From Bilophila wadsworthia ATCC 49260 (GTDB taxonomy: Bacteria > Desulfobacterota > Desulfovibrionia > Desulfovibrionales > Desulfovibrionaceae): a stretch of 64,000 nt of DNA. Both the position numbers and the translations under genes were made by a program. Under the pieces are notes generated by a model. That model saw nothing but the letters and a program-made list of their open reading frames with translations, did no database searches and had not been told where the DNA came from. The stretch is from NCBI RefSeq assembly GCF_000701705.1, contig NZ_JNJP01000009.1:17672-81671 (forward strand). The letters are read 5' to 3'. This document shows, piece after piece, positions 58,844 through 64,000 of this stretch; within the stretch, counting starts at the first letter, position 1; each line of letters begins with the position of its first letter.

Positions 58844-59140
58844 TTATTCTTCGGCCTGTTCTTCGTCTTTAAACCGACCGTATGCCTGTACGATGGCCCC
58901 AAATCCGATCGCGGCGAGTTCTCCGCAGATGCCAACACGTCCGGCGTCAGGGAAAAACTCGATCTCTACGTCTATCCCTCCGTTTTCCGCTACGGTGATG
59001 ACGGCCTTGCGTTCCTCTTCCATCTTGCGTTGTCTCCTCCGGAGCTTGCGAAGCTCCCGTTTCAGTTTTCCGATCTTCATGTCCCTGCGCCTGATGCGCC
59101 GCATGAGCCTCGCCATGTTCCAACTGACGGGGTGCATCAT
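58844..59140 (-). CDS. Basic coiled-coil phage protein, 98 residues
   Basis: The N-terminus is strongly basic (MARLMRRIRRRDMKIGKLKRELRKLRRRQ), like a nucleic-acid-binding helix, followed by a compact domain ending in KDEEQAEE. The start overlaps the Ner-like gene stop by four bases (ATGA), so the two are co-translated. Family not recognised. Confidence 0.6.
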   Translation of the reverse strand: MMHPVSWNMARLMRRIRRRDMKIGKLKRELRKLRRRQRKMEEERKAVITVAENGGIDVEIEFFPDAGRVGICGELAAIGFGAIVQAYGRFKDEEQAEE

Positions 59141-59376
59141 GACGCCGCCCGCTCTTCGATGACGCCTTCCTTGAGGCCGAGGAGCACGGCTGCCCGGTGG
59201 GATTCACCCCGCGCCCCGTTCGTCCGGCCATTCAACAAATCATAGACGTACTGCGGGGCGAGATTGTGCTTGCGAGCCCACTGGGAAATGCTGAGTCCGC
59301 GCTCGGCAAAGGCGTCCTTCACGCTTTCCCGGAGCGTCAGCGGAATGTCCGTCCTTCGAGTGTTTGTCTGGTTCAT
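59137..59376 (-). CDS. ner: Ner/Cro-like DNA-binding protein
   Basis: 79 residues: a helix-turn-helix protein with DAFAERGLSISQWARKHNLAPQYVYDLLNGR, matching the Mu Ner / P22 Cro type regulators. AAGGGAAGGG precedes ATG 59376. It is the first gene of the leftward early operon and is divergent from the repressor. In Mu, Ner represses both the early and repressor promoters after infection, and the repeats between the two genes could be its sites or the repressor's. Confidence 0.8.
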   Translation of the reverse strand: MNQTNTRRTDIPLTLRESVKDAFAERGLSISQWARKHNLAPQYVYDLLNGRTNGARGESHRAAVLLGLKEGVIEERAAS

Positions 59377-59453
59377 AACCCTTCCCTTTCTTGCGCCCCT
59401 TCTCGGTTCCGTGTAGGGGTGGTTTTGGAAGTTGTGGTTTTTCGTGGTTCGTT

Positions 59454-59503
59454 GGATCAAAAATAGATCCATAGGATCAAAAAGTCAACCAACGGATCAA
59501 AAA
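59454..59503. promoter_or_regulatory. Early operator: three GGATCAAAAA repeats 20 bp apart
   Basis: GGATCAAAAA at 59454, 59474 and 59494, exactly 20 bp apart, with a partial inverted GATCC at 59466-59470. They fill the space between the divergent ner and repressor genes. Two helical turns between repeats places the sites on one face of the DNA, as for a co-operatively bound repressor. Confidence 0.75.
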
Positions 59504-59519
59504 AACATACGAGCAGGCT

Positions 59520-60155
59520 ATGAAAAATTTAGGTCAACGAATAAAAATGATCCGGCAAGGCATCTCTCGTGCAGTCTTTTCTAAACGGCTAGGCATAAGT
59601 CCTGTTACCCTGAAGAGGTATGAAGATGGACTACGCGAAGCAGATCCCGTTTTCCTTGAAAGGTTGATATTGGATCAAAAATTATGCCGTGACTGGCTGT
59701 TAAATGGCACAGGCCCGATGTACCGAGACGAACAATCATGCGATGCTAACGATATATCTAGTAATAGCGCACAATTATTAGCTTCCATACATGATTTAGG
59801 AAAGGTTTCTCCCCAATTTCAGGCAGGCTTAAAAAAGAATTTATCAGAGGGGAAAATGTCCGACGGTCGGACAAATAAAGAAGAGAAAAAAATACAACAT
59901 ACTGAAAATATTAATTTACAAGAAAACAAAAATGTCCGACGTGTCGGACAAACAGGGGATACGGACATCCTTGACCGATATTTGAGGGCAGTAGACGAAA
60001 ACAATGCCTTGATCCGGGAAAACGCCGATCTCCGTGTCCAAGCCGAGCGACACCTTTCCCGTATCCGCGAGCTTGAACGCGAAAACGAGGAACTGCGAAA
60101 GATGGAAAAGAGGGCTACCGATAATCACGATAAGGCAAGGTGGGACAGCGTTTAA
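59520..60155 (+). CDS. Phage repressor, XRE-type HTH with coiled-coil tail
   Basis: 211 residues. Residues 1-60 form a Cro/CI-like helix-turn-helix (LGQRIKMIRQGISRAVFSKRLGISPVTLKRYEDG). A low-complexity polar middle (about 85-145) precedes a C-terminal coiled coil (DENNALIRENADLRV to RELERENEELRK) that should oligomerise it. No LexA-type peptidase motif is seen. AT content is higher than in its neighbours. It begins beside the GGATCAAAAA repeats and diverges from the early operon, so it is the probable lysogeny repressor. Confidence 0.75.
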   Translation: MKNLGQRIKMIRQGISRAVFSKRLGISPVTLKRYEDGLREADPVFLERLILDQKLCRDWLLNGTGPMYRDEQSCDANDISSNSAQLLASIHDLGKVSPQFQAGLKKNLSEGKMSDGRTNKEEKKIQHTENINLQENKNVRRVGQTGDTDILDRYLRAVDENNALIRENADLRVQAERHLSRIRELERENEELRKMEKRATDNHDKARWDSV

Positions 60156-60299
60156 CGTGATGAAGGCGTGGAAGAGTTGAGGGGCCAGCGCGGTGAGCGC
60201 CGGGCGGGATGCTGACATGTGTCAGTCTTACAACAGAAAAATTTTATGGTAGACAAAGTGCACACATGCCGTGTGTACTCATTTACGGGGAGGACGTGA

Positions 60300-61373
60300 A
60301 TGGATACATTGGTTGTCAGAGATTTTGATACGGCCATTGACGCCTATATTGCCAGCTGGGAAAAAGATTTTTCTTGGGAATCTATTGAATTTTCCGAACA
60401 AACTATTTTTTCAATCAAGCTGGTGGGCAAGCAGTGGGATGGCAGGCTTGACTACAAGGTAGCCGAATTTGTTATAAGGCTTCAGAAAGCACTCATAGCG
60501 GCGTATGGTGAGTACTCGGAACACAAAGTCAAATATAACACGTCGGTTATGGACAAAACGGGGCTCAGGGTAACCGTTTCTATCGAGCCCGGCTGTAGCT
60601 GTATCAAGGCTTTTTTTAAAGATATGTGGGCTAATATGGAATCCAAAGACAAAAAATGGGCCATTATTTCGATAGCGGCTATTTTGGCTGTTCCAGCCGG
60701 TATTGGATTTTGGCATTATTGCGACACTCAAGCCCAGACTGCTAAAATATCTGCTGAAATAGCCTTTGAAAAATTCAAAGAAGAAAAAAGAGCCGAAATA
60801 GAGTTAAAAGCTCAGGAACGTTTACAAGATGAATCTATTCGTAAAGACGCCATGCATGCCATTGATCGCGCTTTTGATCTGGCCGAACAGACGGCCGCTC
60901 CCGTAGCTTATCTGGCTAGTAAGATGCAAAAAGAAGATAAAATTGCCATAGATGATATAAAAGTATCCGCGTCGACAGCGAAAAGCCTTTTTAAAAATGT
61001 GAAACCCGTTGAAGAGGTCGCAGAAGAACGGCGCTATTTTATAGATGGAGATTATGTTGTTTCCCTAATAGATCGAGAAAAGGATAGAGTGACCATCACC
61101 TTTGCCGACAAGAAACGCACGTTTTCTTTAGTTTGGCTAGAAGAGGCTGCGTTGGAAGACTTTTACCACAGGTGTGCTCGACGCAAATCAGAAGAGGCGT
61201 TGCCACCGATCCCCTTGCAGTTGACGGCTACTTTTCAGGGGGGAGTGTTTAAGGAGGGTTTTGTACAGGGAATAGGCAAGCCACGTGAAGGTTCTATGTC
61301 TTTCCAAACAGCCGCCTTGGATTCAGCCAGCAAGCAGGAAGATGAAAACGCATCACGAGAAAGAACTGAATAA
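60300..61373 (+). CDS. Single-pass membrane protein, possible lysogenic accessory gene
   Basis: 357 residues, family not recognised. Residues about 1-118 are a soluble acidic N-terminal domain, about 119-137 a single transmembrane helix (WAIISIAAILAVPAGIGFW), then a coiled coil (ISAEIAFEKFKEEKRAEIELKAQERL) and a beta-rich C-terminal domain (YFIDGDYVVSLIDREKDRVTITFADK). Lower GC than the rest of the prophage and a placement between repressor and Mor, where accessory genes are often carried, suggest expression in the lysogen. A superinfection-exclusion or defence role is a guess. A terminator follows. Confidence 0.6.
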   Translation: MDTLVVRDFDTAIDAYIASWEKDFSWESIEFSEQTIFSIKLVGKQWDGRLDYKVAEFVIRLQKALIAAYGEYSEHKVKYNTSVMDKTGLRVTVSIEPGCSCIKAFFKDMWANMESKDKKWAIISIAAILAVPAGIGFWHYCDTQAQTAKISAEIAFEKFKEEKRAEIELKAQERLQDESIRKDAMHAIDRAFDLAEQTAAPVAYLASKMQKEDKIAIDDIKVSASTAKSLFKNVKPVEEVAEERRYFIDGDYVVSLIDREKDRVTITFADKKRTFSLVWLEEAALEDFYHRCARRKSEEALPPIPLQLTATFQGGVFKEGFVQGIGKPREGSMSFQTAALDSASKQEDENASRERTE

Positions 61374-61386
61374 TTTTGTACCTCAT

Positions 61387-61409
61387 GCCGCCTTCGGGCG
61401 GCTTTTTTT
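61387..61409 (+). terminator. Terminator after the accessory gene
   Basis: GCCGCC-TTCG-GGCGGC with a UUCG tetraloop and seven T residues. It isolates the repressor and accessory unit from the middle genes. Confidence 0.9.
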
Positions 61410-61428
61410 GTCTGTTTTCCGGTTTTCC

Positions 61429-61468
61429 AATTACACATTTCCCGGCAGATCGGTCAAAAAGTGTAATT
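61429..61468. promoter_or_regulatory. Candidate control element upstream of mor
   Basis: AATTACAC (61429-61436) and GTGTAATT (61461-61468) form an 8-bp inverted repeat across 24 bases, about 70 bases before mor and in AT-rich DNA. It may be an operator at the middle promoter. Confidence 0.4.
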
Positions 61469-61535
61469 TTTCCCAAATCATAAAATTTTTGTGTATGTTC
61501 TACTCGGTCCCCTTATCACCGTGGAGGATATGCAC

Positions 61536-61901
61536 ATGGCCGAAACATGGGTAAGCCGCCCGGAGCTTGAGGAAGTAATCGGGCACACGGCGGCGGAGAC
61601 ACTGTGCCGTTCGTATGGCGGCGTTCCTGTATATGTGCCGAGACGGGCTGATCCGGCGTGCCAGCTTGGGCGCATCCTCGGCGTATTCGCCCTGTCCGCG
61701 CTGGTTGCCGAGTACGGCGGGCTTCGGATCACAGTCCCCAACGGACGCCGTGGCGAGCCGTACAAGGCCGCCATTGCCCGGAAGCTTGAGACGGGGCAGC
61801 CGCACGAGCAGATCGCGCTTGAACTCGGCGTAACCGAGCGATACGTCCGACTTGTGGCTCGGAGCCACAAGTCCGGCCCCCGCCAACTTTCCTTCTTTTG
61901 A
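61536..61901 (+). CDS. mor: Mor-family middle transcription activator
   Basis: 121 residues. The N-terminal part (LEEVIGHTAAETLCRSYGGVPVYVP) is the Mor/C dimerisation domain, and the C-terminal helix-turn-helix is GQPHEQIALELGVTERYVRLVAR. Mor activates the Mu middle promoter, leading to C and the late genes. GTGGAGG lies eight bases before ATG 61536; ATG 61530 is too close. It stands at the head of the rightward lysis and late module. Confidence 0.88.
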   Translation: MAETWVSRPELEEVIGHTAAETLCRSYGGVPVYVPRRADPACQLGRILGVFALSALVAEYGGLRITVPNGRRGEPYKAAIARKLETGQPHEQIALELGVTERYVRLVARSHKSGPRQLSFF

Positions 61902-61928
61902 CGGAACTTCTTCCGGGGAAACATTCAA

Positions 61929-61967
61929 AACCTCCTGTGACAGTGTGCCGTCACAGGAGGTTTTTTT
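61929..61967 (+). terminator. Terminator hairpin containing the holin ribosome-binding site
   Basis: AACCTCCTGTGAC (61929-61941) and GTCACAGGAGGTT (61950-61962) form a 13-bp stem, then seven T residues run straight into the ATG at 61968. The AGGAGG of the right arm (61955-61960) is the holin Shine-Dalgarno site, so structure and translation compete. Confidence 0.8.
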
Positions 61968-62327
61968 ATGTTCAAACGCCTTTTTTCCGCCCGCCGCTGG
62001 CTGGCTCTGTGCGGCCTCGTCACCGTCCTGATCCTTGCGTTCCTTGCCGTCATTTCTCCCCAGCAACTCCCGGTTATCGCGTACAAGGCCGCACTGGTGT
62101 CTTTCGCCGCGTGCATCGGCGTGTGGATCGACCGGGCCATTTTCCCCTATGCCCGACCGTCCGGGTATCTGAAAACCGACTGGCTCCGCAATCCCGACGC
62201 CGACGGTGGGGACGACGAGGTCGACTTTGAGATATGCGCCGGGTATCTCCGCGCCTTCGTCGTAGCAACAATCCGGCGTGGGATCATGGTGGGCATGGTG
62301 ATCCTCGGCATGTGTCTAGGGTTGTAG
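61968..62327 (+). CDS. Putative phage holin
   Basis: 119 residues. Hydrophobic segments at about 10-30 (WLALCGLVTVLILAFLAVI), about 38-55 and about 97-117 suggest 2-3 transmembrane helices. The IGVWIDRAIFPYARP segment, with a following Asp-rich loop (NPDADGGDDEVD), is found in putative 2/3TM holins of Mu-like phages. It stands before the endolysin. Its start codon directly follows a terminator-like hairpin, an unusual control point for lysis timing. Confidence 0.75.
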   Translation: MFKRLFSARRWLALCGLVTVLILAFLAVISPQQLPVIAYKAALVSFAACIGVWIDRAIFPYARPSGYLKTDWLRNPDADGGDDEVDFEICAGYLRAFVVATIRRGIMVGMVILGMCLGL

Positions 62328-62329
62328 CC

Positions 62330-63049
62330 ATGCGATGCCGTATCAAAGAGCGCCTCCCTGAAATTATTGAGGCTTTTGCTGTTGGGTTGGCCTTTTCCGT
62401 CGGGTGCGCCGTCGTCGGAGCCGTGTTTCTGGCCTTATTCGCCACCTTCGCCCATGCCGCCGTCCCGGAAAAGACCGTGGCCATCCCCCGCGCGGCGCTC
62501 CAGTACCGGGCGACGCTCATCCGGGAGGCCCGCGCCGCGTGGGGGCTGAACGCCCCGGTATCCATCTTCGCAGCCCAAATTCATACGGAATCATGGTGGC
62601 GAAACGACACTGTGTCGGCGGCGAACGCGCAAGGGCTGGCGCAGTTCATCCCGTCGACGGCCCGGTGGCTTCCCACCGTTGCGCCGGAAGTCGGCAATCC
62701 CCAGCCGTTCAAACCAGCTTGGAGCCTTCGGGCCTGCGTCGTCTACGATAAATACCTTTGGGATCGCATGAGCGCCATGAGCGCCGGGAAAAGCCTTATC
62801 CCCTGCGATCGCATGGCTTTTGCGCTGTCAGCTTACAACGGCGGCGCGGGCTGGGTGAACCGGGATCGGAACCTCGCCGCAAAGAAGGGGCTCGATCCAG
62901 ATCGCTACTTTGGAAGCGTCGAAACCGTGAACGCGGGGCGCAGGGCAAGCGCGATCCGGGAAAACCGCCGCTATGTCGCCTACATTTTCGAGAGGCAGGC
63001 GGCGTATGTCCGGGCGGGCTGGGGTCCGGGGGTGAGCTGTGCCGAGTAA
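62330..63049 (+). CDS. Lytic transglycosylase (SLT-type endolysin)
   Basis: 239 residues. An N-terminal hydrophobic segment (AFAVGLAFSVGCAVVGAVFLALFATFAHA) acts as signal or anchor. The lysozyme-like SLT domain has the catalytic glutamate in IFAAQIHTESWW and then NAQGLAQFIPSTARW and ALSAYNGGAGWVNRD. It cleaves murein glycan strands during lysis. ATG 62330 is two bases after the holin stop. The end overlaps the spanin start by 11 bases. Confidence 0.88.
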   Translation: MRCRIKERLPEIIEAFAVGLAFSVGCAVVGAVFLALFATFAHAAVPEKTVAIPRAALQYRATLIREARAAWGLNAPVSIFAAQIHTESWWRNDTVSAANAQGLAQFIPSTARWLPTVAPEVGNPQPFKPAWSLRACVVYDKYLWDRMSAMSAGKSLIPCDRMAFALSAYNGGAGWVNRDRNLAAKKGLDPDRYFGSVETVNAGRRASAIRENRRYVAYIFERQAAYVRAGWGPGVSCAE

Positions 63050-63668
63050 GATTGTCGATTGGCTTATGGATGCGGCTATCCCCCTGATAGTATGCCTACT
63101 TGCTTTTCTGGCCGGGTATGCACGGGGCGACTATGTGACCAGCCGCGTCTATGAAGCTCGTGTCGCTTCAATCAACGCCGCCCACGCCGAGCAGGAGCGC
63201 GCCCGCGCCGAAGCCGTGGCCGCCGCCGAAAAGAACGCCCGCGAGCGTCTGGCGGCGGAAACGGCGCGGGGCGAGAAGTTCGCCCGAGAGCTCGCCGCGA
63301 AAACCGCCGAACTGGACGCCGAGCGCGCCAGCATCAACAAGAGGATCAGGGATGTTTCAGAAAAGGCTCGCCGTGATTGTGCTGGCCTGTCTCGTGAGTG
63401 GGTGCGCCTGTACAACGAGGCCCTCGGCCTTGCCGGTTCCTATTATAGCGCCGGAAACGAAGGCTCCGCCCCCGGCGGCGCTGACGACGCTCCCGGTTCC
63501 GCCGGAACCGCTCACGCCGGGGTACGGCAAGACGCACTAGCGACGCCGGAAGACGTGCTCGCGCATGTTCGGGATTTTGGCGGGTATTGCCGGAAGCTCG
63601 AAGCCGGGTATCGGGCGCTCATTACCTTCTATAATGATGGAGGCTCCCGTGACCGACATACTGACTGA
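63039..63668 (+). CDS. Inner-membrane spanin (Rz-like)
   Basis: 209 residues from a GTG start. Residues about 12-28 form one N-terminal helix (AIPLIVCLLAFLAGYA), then a long Ala- and Arg-rich periplasmic coiled coil (about 45-125), the normal i-spanin layout. A lipoprotein gene is nested in another frame inside it, as for Rz/Rz1. It would span the periplasm with that partner to fuse inner and outer membranes in the last lysis step. The tail beyond residue 150 is longer than usual. Confidence 0.8.
   Translation: MPSKIVDWLMDAAIPLIVCLLAFLAGYARGDYVTSRVYEARVASINAAHAEQERARAEAVAAAEKNARERLAAETARGEKFARELAAKTAELDAERASINKRIRDVSEKARRDCAGLSREWVRLYNEALGLAGSYYSAGNEGSAPGGADDAPGSAGTAHAGVRQDALATPEDVLAHVRDFGGYCRKLEAGYRALITFYNDGGSRDRHTD
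63352..63540 (+). CDS. Outer-membrane spanin lipoprotein (Rz1-like), nested in Rz
   Basis: 62 residues, entirely inside the Rz-like gene in another frame. MFQKRLAVIVLACLVSGC is a lipoprotein signal with the lipobox LVSGC, followed by a short Pro-rich mature part (PVPIIAPETKAPPPA, PVPPEPLTPGYG), both hallmarks of Rz1. A GAGGATCAGGG stretch precedes ATG 63352. It should work with the Rz-like spanin. Confidence 0.82.
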   Translation: MFQKRLAVIVLACLVSGCACTTRPSALPVPIIAPETKAPPPAALTTLPVPPEPLTPGYGKTH

Positions 63669-64000
63669 GCTTGACCGCTGGTGGCCGGTGCTCGGAATAC
63701 TCGCCACACTCGTCTACGGATGGGGCGTCTATCACCTGTCCCGACGTTTTGCGACCAGAGCGGAACACCACGACACGCAAAAGACCGTGGCCGAACTCGG
63801 AGATCGCGTCGAAGAGCTCGAGCGCCGGATGGAAACGGTTCCCGACGGCAAGACCATGCACGCCATACAGCTTTCTCTTGAAGAGTTGCGGGGTGACATG
63901 AAAGCGATAGGCACCCGGATGGACGGTATGAAAACGTCGGTGTCCGGCCTTGAAAATCAAATCGCCATGCTCGTACAGCATCATTTGGAGAATGCCCGAT
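63649..64000 (+). CDS. DUF2730-like phage protein (3' end outside window)
   Basis: At least 117 residues, open to the window end, from GTG 63649 with GGAGG five bases upstream. An N-terminal hydrophobic helix (WWPVLGILATLVYGWGVYHL) precedes a helical, charged region (VEELERRMETV to MDGMKTSVSGLENQIAMLV). This fits DUF2730 proteins found after the lysis genes of Mu-like phages. It overlaps the Rz-like gene end by 20 bases. Confidence 0.75.
   Translation, partial: MTDILTELDRWWPVLGILATLVYGWGVYHLSRRFATRAEHHDTQKTVAELGDRVEELERRMETVPDGKTMHAIQLSLEELRGDMKAIGTRMDGMKTSVSGLENQIAMLVQHHLENAR

Larger units (their letters stand above)
52016..64000. mobile_element. Mu-like transposable prophage (left part; continues beyond window)
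   Basis: The segment carries a DD35E transposase, a MuB-like ATPase, Gam, GemA, a Ner-like protein, a repressor, Mor, and a lysis module. One end lies at about 52011-52020, where a host gene stops. The exact base is uncertain because the other end is not seen; TG at 52016 is a natural Mu-type terminus, and the preceding 5 bases would be the target duplication. Early genes run leftward and late genes rightward, a layout reminiscent of BcepMu. Base composition is like the host except for the lower-GC 59400-61400 part. Confidence 0.85.

Noticed and set aside
1..64000. tRNA, rRNA or CRISPR loci
   Set aside because: I looked for T-loop motifs in the intergenic regions, long rRNA-like stretches and regularly spaced repeat arrays, and found no supporting structure. 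The 13-bp and 20-bp spaced repeats are operator-like and too short and few for CRISPR.

Overview
The window looks like a chromosomal segment of a GC-rich anaerobic Desulfovibrionaceae-type bacterium, possibly Bilophila-like. The pointers are the outer-membrane porin type at 44041, the abundance of TTT, TRAP/TAXI and ABC solute systems with no sugar genes, the sigma-54 regulators, and a Mu-like prophage. The taxonomic call is an inference. No rRNA, tRNA or CRISPR array was found.

Layout. (1) 1-9600: the tail of an acyl synthetase, then iaaA-gsiABCD followed by S58 and M55 peptidases, a peptide or glutathione import and breakdown operon. (2) 9600-11430: an AT-rich pocket with a solitary tyrosine recombinase and perfect inverted repeats. 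(3) 11500-24240: a TctABC transporter, a threonine-synthase-like PLP enzyme, an orphan TctC, GcvH, dihydrolipoyl dehydrogenase, two OsmC proteins, an aspartate-dehydrogenase-like enzyme, two RidA proteins, a YbaK deacylase and a FCD-type GntR regulator. Nearly every promoter region here carries GTCGAC palindromes, often paired 13 bp apart, so this looks like one regulon. It suits import and deamination of an unusual amino acid, with RidA and YbaK limiting damage. (4) 24800-29930: a PF04392-type binding protein coupled to a sensor-MFS fusion, then an unrecognised 483-residue protein.

(5) 30100-47740: a probable sigma-54 catabolic island. It holds a TRAP/TAXI transporter, two amidohydrolase-fold proteins that have lost canonical metal ligands, two old-yellow-enzyme-type Fe-S flavoproteins, an MFS carrier, a porin, one intact sigma-54 activator and one paralogue without GAFTGA and with a broken Walker A. 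Three transcription units have -24/-12 promoters of the form YGGCMC-N5-TTGCW with an upstream ACATGT-type repeat. (6) 47760-52018: a LysR regulator, a small conserved protein, a secreted alpha/beta hydrolase, an MFS exporter and an FMN reductase whose 3' end is cut off.

(7) About 52016 to the window end: a Mu-like prophage inserted in the FMN reductase gene. The early operon (ner-like, DD35E transposase, MuB-like ATPase, Gam, GemA, HU) runs leftward to the prophage end. The repressor, a low-GC accessory gene, Mor, and the holin, endolysin, spanin and DUF2730 genes run rightward and leave the window. The control region has three GGATCAAAAA repeats exactly 20 bp apart. A ClpX-type zinc-finger gene is frameshifted, and the holin ribosome-binding site lies inside a terminator stem.
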